6,664 bases of DNA from positions 1 to 6,664 of the forward strand of contig JAEEUY010000144.1 of the NCBI GenBank assembly GCA_016290715.1. Reading direction: 5' to 3'. The notes under the pieces were generated by a model. The model did not search any database. It was not told where the DNA came from and was given only the letters and a program-made list of their open reading frames with translations. The position numbers were made by a program, and so were the translations under genes. Positions 1 to 4,905 of the stretch are shown here, in pieces. Within the stretch, counting starts at the first letter, position 1; each line of letters starts with the position of its first letter. This DNA is from Bacteroidales bacterium (GTDB lineage: Bacteria > Bacteroidota > Bacteroidia > Bacteroidales > WCHB1-69).

Positions 1-2
1 AG

Positions 3-356
3 GGAGCAGATCTATTTCTTGTGGATGAAAAATTTGCAAAGTTGTGCAAAAATGAAATGAATCTTGATATATCCGGTTTCAGCCACTATATATATAGTGA
101 TGATGTCCGACATTTAATTAAGAGACATGGTAAATGTAGCAAAGATAGAAATAGCATATCTAATCAGGATTTTTTGCTTATCCCTATTATTCAAAAGGAA
201 TATGATAGAATTTGGGTTAGCAAAACAAAACAAGGTTTGGAGGCGATTACCTATGTTAAAGAAATTATTGATGAATACTACTATGTGGAGGAAATACGAA
301 CTGGCAAGAAAAAACTTGCTGTAAAGGAACTTAGAAAAAGGAAAAAGAAAGTTTGA
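3..356 (+). CDS. PBECR-like nuclease domain protein, 3' part of gene
   Basis: The reading frame is open to the left edge of the window, so the gene probably starts upstream; the first possible internal start is a GTG at 21. About 117 residues are visible. They carry the pattern I associate with the phage-associated barnase/EndoU/colicin E5-D/RelE-like (PBECR) domains: a glycine-phenylalanine turn, then SDDVRHLIKRHG (two His candidates for catalysis), then DFLLIPIIQ, and a closing strand with EEIRTGKKKLAVKEL. The C-terminus is very basic (KELRKRKKKV), fitting an RNA or DNA substrate. In the known family such domains occur in phage polyvalent proteins, sometimes at the C-terminus of larger proteins, and are predicted RNases. 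Whether this gene belongs to the same unit as the downstream structural operon is not clear, because a 134-base spacer separates them. Family call from motif memory only; activity not shown. Confidence 0.6.
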   Translation, partial: GADLFLVDEKFAKLCKNEMNLDISGFSHYIYSDDVRHLIKRHGKCSKDRNSISNQDFLLIPIIQKEYDRIWVSKTKQGLEAITYVKEIIDEYYYVEEIRTGKKKLAVKELRKRKKKV

Positions 357-438
357 GAATTTCGGCGAGTATGTGCTCTGTGCCCACCTCTTACGTCTTG
401 ATAATCCTGTTGTTTTTATCCGTTTCCGAATCTCTCAA
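353..438. repeat. Imperfect inverted repeat in the 357-490 spacer
   Basis: TTGAGAATTTCGG (353-365) pairs with CCGAATCTCTCAA (426-438) at 11 of 13 positions, with a 60-base loop. The loop holds a smaller GATAA/TTATC pair. The left arm overlaps the stop codon of the upstream gene. It could be an RNA structure at the end of the nuclease transcript, a recombination or replication site, or chance. No T-run follows, so it is not a standard terminator. The rest of the spacer (444-492) has no G at all and is an A-rich leader for the gene at 491. I see no convincing TAnnTTTG box here. Confidence 0.35.
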
Positions 439-490
439 CACTGCAAAAATACAAAATAAATAATACAAATCACCAATAAACAATAAAATT

Positions 491-1048
491 ATGGCAGAAA
501 TCGAAAAAATCAAACCCAGATCGTTCCAACTCAGCGAAACAAATATGGAGCTTTTGGAACAGGTAAACAAGGAATTAGGCGCGGCAACGTGGAATGAGGT
601 GTTTACAAACCTCTTGCAGCGTTTCTATGATCCCATCAAAGTAAACGACAAAAACAGCGAGGAAATCAAATCATTGAGAGCATCAAATGAGGATTTGCGT
701 GCTAATTTGCGTGATAAAATCCAACATGAAAAGGACTTGCAGCATGATTTGGACGAAATGATTAAGAAATTCCAAGATCTTTCAAGCGAAATGGAAGCTG
801 AAAAGTCGCTGAGTTCGCAAAAGGTAAAATTGTCAGGCAACCAGGTTGTATTTGAAATTGACAAGATAAATATGCTGGTGCTGCGAGAAGTGGCTAAGAG
901 GGAAGGAGAAAGGAGAGATCAAAACTGGAGCCCCAGCGATGTTGTAAACTACTTTATCGAAAGCAGATTTATCAAAGGGGATCTCAATGGTAATTTAAAG
1001 TCTTTGCCGGATTCTGTCGTGGATAAATTAAGAAAGGAGTGTGAATAA
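491..1048 (+). CDS. Coiled-coil protein with ribbon-helix-helix-like ends
   Basis: The product has 185 residues and no recognised family name. Residues 9-46 look like a strand-helix-helix unit (RSFQLSETNMELLEQ, then TWNEVFTNLLQRF), as in ribbon-helix-helix DNA-binding proteins. Residues 55-112 are rich in Glu, Lys, Asp and Leu and should form a long coiled coil. Residues 113-163 look like a second strand-helix-helix unit (QVVFEID, then NWSPSDVVNYFIESRF) that resembles the first. The protein is predicted to be cytoplasmic and oligomeric. A role as a DNA-binding regulator or genome-organising protein is inference from shape. The start is the ATG after a G-free A-rich leader. Its TAA overlaps the next ATG by one base (TAATG at 1046-1050), so the two genes are translationally coupled. 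It opens a five-gene operon that ends at the terminator at 2579. Confidence 0.75.
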   Translation: MAEIEKIKPRSFQLSETNMELLEQVNKELGAATWNEVFTNLLQRFYDPIKVNDKNSEEIKSLRASNEDLRANLRDKIQHEKDLQHDLDEMIKKFQDLSSEMEAEKSLSSQKVKLSGNQVVFEIDKINMLVLREVAKREGERRDQNWSPSDVVNYFIESRFIKGDLNGNLKSLPDSVVDKLRKECE

Positions 1049-1326
1049 TGGGTGTACTTAGCTTAATACCGGACAGGTTGATAGAAAATGTCCTTACTGA
1101 GGAGAAAATAACGCAGGCAGGCGATGAGTTATTGGAATGTAATTCGATGCCTAAAAATGGTTGCAATATAGCAATTATCAAGAAAGAGAAGGATGGAAAA
1201 TACTACATCCACAAATGTATAATGGAGTTCAAGCGTGGCGAGTGGGTAATAGGAAATATTGAAAAATCAAGTAGAATCAGCGATTTAATTAAAAGCTTTT
1301 TGAAATGGAAAAACCAAGCGAAATAG
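1048..1326 (+). CDS. Hypothetical 92-residue protein
   Basis: Not recognised. The start overlaps the preceding stop by one base, and the end overlaps the next gene by 22 bases, which supports a real gene inside an operon. The sequence suggests a helical N-terminal half (IPDRLIENVLTEEKITQAGDEL) followed by two or three strands (CNIAIIKKEKDG, KYYIHKCIMEFKRG, EWVIGNIEK) and a final amphipathic helix with a basic end. There are three Cys (residues 31, 39 and 58), but no zinc-binding pattern is clear. There is no signal peptide or membrane segment, so it is probably cytoplasmic. Placed between a predicted DNA-binding protein and a membrane protein, it could serve replication, regulation or assembly; the sequence does not decide. 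Confidence 0.7.
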   Translation: MGVLSLIPDRLIENVLTEEKITQAGDELLECNSMPKNGCNIAIIKKEKDGKYYIHKCIMEFKRGEWVIGNIEKSSRISDLIKSFLKWKNQAK

Positions 1327-1838
1327 TAAACGACGATGCCGCCCTATGGAAGCGCAACAGGGAGCTGGCCATAGAGGATTACGACGAGCCGGACCAAACT
1401 CCAGATTTCTACACTCCATCCGACGATCCGGAGGAGCTTGAAATAACGGATAAGGACGTGCATAATGATCTGAATAAACTTAAACTGACCCAACCGACTG
1501 CAGAGCTGTTGGTCTCCATCATGGATGTGATGGTGCCGGCATTGGTTGTTTTCTTTACCAAAAATAAGGATAACAAGGAAACTTTCAAGTTGGATCGCGA
1601 CGAAAAAGAAACGCTGCAGGATGCCTTTGCAAACTACCTGAAAGAAACCAGCTTTGAAATGAGTCCGGGGGTTTTGCTCATAACGGCAATTGGTGCTGTT
1701 TACCTGCCAAAATTCGCCGAAATAAAATTGCCTCCCAAAACAGATGTAAAACAAATATCCTATGAACAAGCGCAAGACGGAACTAACGCTGATATGCGGA
1801 ATCAACGGAACGGGCAAGACCACATGGCTGGCCAATGA
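1305..1838 (+). CDS. Two-segment membrane protein, function unknown
   Basis: The product has 177 residues. The first 60 are very acidic (DYDEPDQTPD, SDDPEELEITDKD). Two hydrophobic stretches follow, about 66-85 (AELLVSIMDVMVPALVVFF) and 119-137 (MSPGVLLITAIGAVYLP), joined by a charged loop with KNKDNKETFKLDRDEKE, so it is a likely membrane hairpin or two-pass protein. No catalytic motif is seen. It lies directly before the packaging-type ATPase and its last 77 bases overlap that gene in another frame, so the two are tightly coupled. A partner of the ATPase at the membrane, or a minor virion membrane protein, is a reasonable inference. The start ATG lies inside the end of the preceding gene; it is the first ATG of the frame, and the acidic N-terminus begins there. 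Confidence 0.75.
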   Translation: MEKPSEIVNDDAALWKRNRELAIEDYDEPDQTPDFYTPSDDPEELEITDKDVHNDLNKLKLTQPTAELLVSIMDVMVPALVVFFTKNKDNKETFKLDRDEKETLQDAFANYLKETSFEMSPGVLLITAIGAVYLPKFAEIKLPPKTDVKQISYEQAQDGTNADMRNQRNGQDHMAGQ

Positions 1839-2352
1839 GATAGTAAGCAAATCCAATAAGGCGATCATCATTACGCCGGATAGTTTTGAGTGGAGAAACT
1901 ATCCGGATTTGAACCTTAAGGAGATACGCTCATTTACGGGAGTTCGGCGGGTGGTTTACAAATCGCCGGAGGAATTGGAATTTATCTGTAAGAGTTATTC
2001 CGGCGGTGATTTGGTACTGGATGATGCCATGGCATATCTTACCTCCCAAACGCCAGAGTGCCTGCAATGGATCTACACACGGCACCGGCAGAATGGGGTG
2101 GATATATATATGGTTGCTCACGGTTTGAGGCAGTTCCCGCCACGGGTATTCACTTTTGCTCAATGGATGGTTCTGTTTAACAGTGTGGAGAATTTTAGCT
2201 CACGCAAAAAGGACATTCGGGAGGATATATTCCAGCGCGTCATTGATGCTCAAAAACGCATCTCAAAGAAAGTGTTAGCCGGAAATCCATATTACCATGA
2301 AATTATGCTGTTTGATGATCAAATCAAAGGAAAATGGAACACACCAAAATAA
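1762..2352 (+). CDS. P-loop ATPase, FtsK/HerA/Zot type, candidate genome-packaging ATPase
   Basis: The product has 196 residues. Strand TELTLICG leads into a Walker A motif GINGTGKT (residues 13-20). A Walker B-type strand DLVLDDA (83-89) gives two adjacent Asp. The segment YTRHRQNGVDIYMVAHGLRQ (105-124) matches the RHR-x-G-x-D-hhhhh-polar pattern typical of the Zot and packaging-ATPase branch, with His120 at the sensor position. This fold powers DNA packaging in tailless membrane-containing phages and virion export in filamentous phages. Length is near that of small packaging ATPases, and it lacks the membrane segment usual in filamentous-phage Zot proteins. The ATG at 1762 is needed because later starts would remove the first strand, so the 77-base overlap with the upstream gene is real. 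ATPase identity is firm; the packaging role is inference from family and neighbours. Confidence 0.85.
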   Translation: MNKRKTELTLICGINGTGKTTWLANEIVSKSNKAIIITPDSFEWRNYPDLNLKEIRSFTGVRRVVYKSPEELEFICKSYSGGDLVLDDAMAYLTSQTPECLQWIYTRHRQNGVDIYMVAHGLRQFPPRVFTFAQWMVLFNSVENFSSRKKDIREDIFQRVIDAQKRISKKVLAGNPYYHEIMLFDDQIKGKWNTPK

Positions 2353-2522
2353 CATACAAACCATGCACACTCAAGGAGCTTGCTGTCCTTTACCATGTAT
2401 CGATCAAGACCATGCGCAAATGGCTTGGATGTGATTCCTTAAAAAATATTGTCCCGGAACGTGGTTACTACTACTCTATCAGGCAGGTAAAATTAATCAT
2501 GGAACATTTGGGAGAACCTTAA
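2334..2522 (+). CDS. Small helix-turn-helix DNA-binding protein
   Basis: The product has 62 residues and overlaps the ATPase gene by 19 bases. Residues 11-31 (CTLKELAVLYHVSIKTMRKWL) are a typical helix-turn-helix of the MerR/excisionase-like kind: strand, helix, turn at HVS, then a recognition helix with KTMRKW. The second half (ERGYYYSIRQVKLIMEHLG) fits the wing and final helix of the same class, where a Tyr-rich strand is followed by a helix that reads 'QVKLI'. It is the last gene of the first operon and lies about 100 bases before the tandem 10-bp repeats and the next promoter. A regulator of the downstream structural genes, acting at those repeats, is the simplest inference. It could instead be an excisionase-like recombination factor. 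The start is the first ATG of the frame. Confidence 0.75.
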   Translation: MEHTKITYKPCTLKELAVLYHVSIKTMRKWLGCDSLKNIVPERGYYYSIRQVKLIMEHLGEP

Positions 2523-2578
2523 TAAGGCGCCAGATTGTAGATTGATCGTTATTAAGCGCCGCTTTTACGATTCAGGCC

Positions 2579-2614
2579 GTCCCAGAATTAACTACAATTC
2601 TGGGACTTTTTTTT
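2579..2614 (+). terminator. Rho-independent terminator of the first operon
   Basis: GTCCCAGAATT (2579-2589) pairs perfectly with AATTCTGGGAC (2596-2606) around a 6-base loop, followed directly by eight T (2607-2614). It lies 57 bases after the stop of the helix-turn-helix gene and separates the first operon from the late-type genes. Confidence 0.92.
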
Positions 2615-2620
2615 GTGTTC

Positions 2621-2680
2621 ATTGTGGGCAATTGTGGGCAATTGTGGGCAATTGTAGGCAATTGTTGGCAATTGTGGGAA
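2621..2680. repeat. Six tandem 10-bp repeats (iteron-like array)
   Basis: The unit ATTGTGGGCA is repeated six times without spacers. Units 1-3 are identical, units 4 and 5 differ only at position 6 (A or T for G), and unit 6 ends in AA instead of CA. Each junction makes CAATTG. The 10-bp period is close to one turn of DNA, so a protein reading the unit would line up along one face. The array lies between the terminator and the promoter box of the next operon, which suits an activator or repressor array; a replication origin is the main alternative. Confidence 0.93.
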
Positions 2681-2682
2681 CC

Positions 2683-2695
2683 TGACATTTTGTCA
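2683..2695. promoter_or_regulatory. Short palindrome upstream of the -7 box
   Basis: TGACA-TTT-TGTCA is a perfect inverted repeat with 5-bp arms. It lies three bases after the repeat array and five bases before the -7 box, within the spacer where a regulator would act. Operator function is inference; arms this short can occur by chance. Confidence 0.45.
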
Positions 2696-2700
2696 CCTTG

Positions 2701-2708
2701 TACTTTTG
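2701..2708 (+). promoter_or_regulatory. Bacteroides-type -7 promoter box
   Basis: TACTTTTG matches the TAnnTTTG consensus of the Bacteroidota primary sigma factor at every fixed base. It lies 29 bases before the ATG at 2738. No TTTG-like -33 box occurs at the usual 19-21 base spacing; that place is taken by the end of the repeat array and the palindrome, which suggests a promoter that depends on a bound regulator. Confidence 0.6.
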
Positions 2709-2737
2709 CCGCCGATTTATTATTAACTTAAAAAAAA

Positions 2738-3115
2738 ATGAATAAGTATTGGTATTTGTGGGTTATTCTTGCGGTGGCGGTTGCCGGCCTTATTATTTAC
2801 CTTGTCCGTAGGAATAAGAACCAACAAGGCGGTATCTTGGTCTCTAATAGAAGACAAGATGAAAACGCTAATATCGACAATTCCACATCTAACACCTTAT
2901 TTTCTAATAAAATCATATTAAAGAAAGGTGATAGTGGGGAGCAGGTTAAAGTTGTCCAGAGATATTTCAACGAAATATACAACTGCAATTTAGCTGTAGA
3001 TGGTGTTTGGGGAGATAAGACACAAGCTGCCGTTGTGAAATTTGAACCTGATTGGAAAAATGGCATAACCAGCAGCCAATACAACGCTATATATATGGAG
3101 ATTGCACGCAAATGA
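2738..3115 (+). CDS. Membrane-anchored peptidoglycan-binding-domain protein 1
   Basis: The product has 125 residues. A single hydrophobic segment at about 5-23 (WYLWVILAVAVAGLIIYLV) is followed by RRNK, then a polar linker rich in Asn and Ser (29-57). Residues 59-103 match a peptidoglycan-binding domain of the PG_binding_1 type: LKKGDSGEQVKVVQ, then LAVDGVWGDKTQAAVVKF. In this family the domain docks enzymes or virion parts to the cell wall; no catalytic domain is attached here. With no enzyme part and one anchor, it is more likely a structural wall-contact protein than a lysin. It is the first gene after the promoter at 2701. Its stop overlaps the start of the next gene (ATGA at 3112-3115), which encodes a protein of the same design. 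No cleavable signal peptide is evident. Confidence 0.85.
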   Translation: MNKYWYLWVILAVAVAGLIIYLVRRNKNQQGGILVSNRRQDENANIDNSTSNTLFSNKIILKKGDSGEQVKVVQRYFNEIYNCNLAVDGVWGDKTQAAVVKFEPDWKNGITSSQYNAIYMEIARK

Positions 3116-3624
3116 AGGGAAAGAAAATAATAATCGTACTGATTATATTGGCCATTGTGGCGGTTGTTACTATTTTAATCTTGCGCAAACGCAAGAACAA
3201 TAGCAGTAGTAGCAACTCTTCTGGTAACAGAACCTCATCTGGTAATAGTAGCAATTCAAGCAGTGGCGGTTCATCTTCCAGCTCTTCCTCCAGTTCGGGT
3301 AATGATGACTTCCCATTGCGTTATGGCAGTCGCGGTACTCGTGTACGGGGTTTACAAAAAATCATTAATGGTGTTAGCGGTAATTCTTCACTGTTAACTG
3401 CTGACGGTATCTGGGGCAAAAAGACTGATGCGGCTGTTAAACAATACATCGCAAGGACAGGGAGCATCAATTCCAATGAATGGCAAACCTTTGTTCCATT
3501 ATGGAATAAGTATATGGAGGCACTTGGAAAGGATCGTGAATTTGCATCAAATAACAATGGTATGCAGCTGGGTACTGCTATTCTTGCTATGGAGGCATTG
3601 AAACGAAAGTTGCCAGTTAATTAG
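3112..3624 (+). CDS. Membrane-anchored peptidoglycan-binding-domain protein 2
   Basis: The product has 170 residues, starting at the ATG that overlaps the previous stop; an earlier in-frame ATG at 3052 would run far into the upstream gene and is less likely. Residues 5-24 are a strong membrane segment (KIIIVLIILAIVAVVTILIL), followed by RKRK. Residues 29-64 are a Ser/Asn/Gly linker with a run of nine Ser. A PG_binding_1-type domain follows at about 68-113: LRYGSRGTRVRGLQ, then LTADGIWGKKTDAAVKQY. The last 50 residues are helical with no known motif. The order anchor-linker-wall domain is the same as in the preceding protein, so the pair probably arose by duplication or works as a pair. A virion or cell-envelope part that contacts the wall is inferred. 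No lytic residues are seen. Confidence 0.85.
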   Translation: MKGKKIIIVLIILAIVAVVTILILRKRKNNSSSSNSSGNRTSSGNSSNSSSGGSSSSSSSSSGNDDFPLRYGSRGTRVRGLQKIINGVSGNSSLLTADGIWGKKTDAAVKQYIARTGSINSNEWQTFVPLWNKYMEALGKDREFASNNNGMQLGTAILAMEALKRKLPVN

Positions 3625-3644
3625 ACAGTTTTTTTATGCGGCGC

Positions 3645-3680
3645 CTTTTGACGCTAATCATTTATTAATTATTAATTAAA
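3645..3680 (+). promoter_or_regulatory. Leader resembling the 2701 promoter region, before the membrane peptide and capsid candidate
   Basis: CTTTTG-A-CGC, then ATTTATTA (3645-3667) matches CTTTTG-C-CGC, then ATTTATTA at 2703-2722, with three more bases in the gap; an ATTAA-rich stretch follows in both. The TA half of the -7 box is replaced by GC, so the match to the promoter is partial. A TTGACG...ATTAAT pair (3648-3653, 3671-3676; 17-base gap) is also present but is not the usual Bacteroidota form. A second promoter for 3691 onward is possible. Confidence 0.35.
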
Positions 3681-3690
3681 ATATAAAACC

Positions 3691-3807
3691 ATGAAATTCA
3701 TCAAAGATCACATTGAAATTATCATCATTGCGGTTGCTGCATTGGCAGTTTTCACCTACATGAAAGTTAAAAAAATGTCTGAACCGGAAACCGGCACAGA
3801 AGAGTAA
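3691..3807 (+). CDS. 38-residue single-pass membrane peptide
   Basis: This short frame encodes MKFIKDHIEI, a hydrophobic stretch at about 8-23 (IEIIIIAVAALAVFTY), a basic patch MKVKK and an acidic tail SEPETGTEE. It has an A/T-rich leader like its neighbours and ends 22 bases before the capsid candidate, filling what would otherwise be a 205-base gap. Single-pass peptides of this size are common in membrane-containing phages and also resemble filamentous-phage minor proteins. A virion membrane component or an assembly helper is inferred from place and shape; a holin is possible but nothing specific supports it. The in-frame ATGs further on would lose the membrane segment, so the first is chosen. 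Confidence 0.7.
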   Translation: MKFIKDHIEIIIIAVAALAVFTYMKVKKMSEPETGTEE

Positions 3808-3829
3808 GAATCACTAAAAAAAAATAGAT

Positions 3830-4480
3830 ATGAAAAAAGAGTATATCAAAAGTAAAATTCAAAATCTGAGACGCGCTGACGGTTTGGATGCCAATGCTAT
3901 CGTTATTAGCGATGCTAAATCCGTTGTATCTGGTCTCTCTGATCAATTCACTTTTTCCGTAAACAATGGCGGCGGTGCGGCTATCAAAGCTGCCTTACTC
4001 GTTGGCCATTACGATACAGCAAGTTATGAAGTCAATGGTGCTGTTGCAACCAAAAACTACTTCGATCCTTCTGTGCTTGTAAATGCCGGCTATCCAGTAG
4101 ATGTATGCGCGGATGACGGTACATATTCCGGCGGTGGCAAATCTGTTACCTTTACAGCAGCAGATACCTCCAAAACCATCCGTTCGTTCCATGATTACAT
4201 GCGTATGAACCCAAGACCGTTGAAGGGGCTGCAAATCGTGGCATCTGGACAAAATTATGCCGATGCTTGGAATAGTATTCTCACGGTATCTGCCTCCAGT
4301 CCTTTTAATACTCCTCAACAAAAGGACATTCAATTGCGTAACTTCTTCTCCGCTTACCAATACCAGAGCGATAGAGTTACTATCGACTTTACGGCTAATG
4401 AGTTGGAAATTAGCGATATTACCATGCTCTTTGCCATCATCCCAGCTGGCGTTACCATGACGTTCAACTTGAGATTCTAA
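3830..4480 (+). CDS. Candidate major capsid protein (beta-rich, 216 residues)
   Basis: Not recognised by sequence. A basic N-terminal helix (KKEYIKSKIQNLRR, 2-15) is followed by about 200 residues that look almost all strand and loop: alternating hydrophobic stretches such as QFTFSV, AAIKAALLVGHY, GLQIVASG, ILTVSAS, RVTIDFT and the closing GVTMTFNLRF, with Gly/Ser/Asn-rich turns. There is no signal peptide or membrane segment; it is the longest non-membrane product in the right half of the window. It has its own leader and is followed 20 bases later by a hairpin, as expected for a highly expressed gene. Surrounding genes encode membrane proteins and a packaging-type ATPase. A jelly-roll capsid protein is therefore the best inference. 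At 216 residues it is short for a double jelly-roll (usually about 270 or more), so a single jelly-roll or a spike protein remains possible. Confidence 0.6.
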   Translation: MKKEYIKSKIQNLRRADGLDANAIVISDAKSVVSGLSDQFTFSVNNGGGAAIKAALLVGHYDTASYEVNGAVATKNYFDPSVLVNAGYPVDVCADDGTYSGGGKSVTFTAADTSKTIRSFHDYMRMNPRPLKGLQIVASGQNYADAWNSILTVSASSPFNTPQQKDIQLRNFFSAYQYQSDRVTIDFTANELEISDITMLFAIIPAGVTMTFNLRF

Positions 4481-4500
4481 GTAATAAAAGGTTGTGTTTC

Positions 4501-4530
4501 AATGCCCAACCCTTAATTGGGCTGGGCATT
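4501..4530 (+). terminator. Hairpin after the capsid candidate (partial terminator)
   Basis: AATGCCCAACCC (4501-4512) pairs with GGGCTGGGCATT (4519-4530) with one A-C mismatch and a 6-base loop. The following T-run is weak (TTAAGTTT), so it may only reduce transcription into 4545 onward, or protect the 3' end of the capsid message. It lies 20 bases after the stop at 4480. Confidence 0.75.
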
Positions 4531-4544
4531 TTAAGTTTAGAGAT

Positions 4545-4904
4545 ATGGCTAAATTAAAATATATGTATAATCCATTTGTATCATCATTGGCAAAGGATGA
4601 TCTGGACAAAGCAAATGCCGGTTTCCTTAAAAATGCTGGTGATTATGTTAATAATACTTCTTCTTCTAATACCAGCAAGCGTGAGTGGAGTAACGATGAG
4701 ATCACAAATCTTGTCGGTACTGTTGCTACTGGAGCGTCGCAATTGTTAAGTAGTTTCTCTTGGCTTAAGAAGCCATCATACCAGGATGATCCTTACTACA
4801 GCTATTACCCATCTTACAACAATAGCGGATCCAGCAGTCTGATTTGGATAATCGGCGGCGTTGCTGTTCTTGCACTTGTTTTGTTCATCGCCTTGAAAAA
4901 TTAG
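4545..4904 (+). CDS. Tail-anchored membrane protein, function unknown
   Basis: The product has 119 residues. The start chosen is the ATG at 4545 (MAKLKYMYNPF); an upstream in-frame start at 4494 would begin before the hairpin and translate through its stem. The N-terminal half is polar with a short Asn/Thr/Ser stretch (35-44). A Gly/Ala/Ser helix region (55-71) follows, then a Tyr-rich patch DDPYYSYYPSYNN (81-93) and Ser. The C-terminus is a membrane segment (about 99-117, LIWIIGGVAVLALVLFIAL) ending in KN. There is no catalytic motif. It is the first of four consecutive genes with the same layout (soluble part, Ser/Thr-rich linker, C-terminal anchor), which suggests a set of proteins in one membrane, probably that of the virion. 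The next gene starts one base after its stop (TAGTATG). Confidence 0.78.
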   Translation: MAKLKYMYNPFVSSLAKDDLDKANAGFLKNAGDYVNNTSSSNTSKREWSNDEITNLVGTVATGASQLLSSFSWLKKPSYQDDPYYSYYPSYNNSGSSSLIWIIGGVAVLALVLFIALKN

Positions 4905-4905
4905 T

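Noticed and set aside
366..461. Open stretch after the nuclease stop as a frameshifted continuation of that protein
   Set aside because: About 30 codons without family similarity I can see, after a very basic C-terminus that looks like a natural end; more likely chance in a spacer.
1344..1871. Minus-strand open frame of 175 codons
   Set aside because: It lies wholly opposite the membrane protein and ATPase genes, has a composition typical of an antisense shadow, and no motif or leader supports it.
2526..2560. GGCGC/GCGCC pair before the main terminator as another hairpin or dif-like site
   Set aside because: The loop is 25 bases, the stem only five, and the sequence does not match a dif pattern I can recognise.
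2621..2680. CRISPR array
   Set aside because: Units are 10 bp with no spacers; this is a simple tandem array.
2524..3647. GGCGCC-centred 8-bp inverted match (AAGGCGCC at 2524, GGCGCCTT at 3640) as ends of an inserted cassette
   Set aside because: The core is its own palindrome, so a match in either orientation is easy by chance. No target-site duplication or recombinase is visible.
1762..3807. Filamentous phage (inovirus) reading: Zot-like ATPase plus a 38-residue membrane peptide as coat protein
   Set aside because: The ATPase has no membrane segment, the peptide has an acidic C-terminus where a DNA-contacting coat would be basic, and the large beta-rich protein and many tail-anchored proteins do not fit. 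Not fully excluded.
4494..4544. Upstream start for the tail-anchored protein at 4545
   Set aside because: It would translate through the hairpin stem, and the added residues look unlike the rest; the ATG at 4545 follows a normal spacer.
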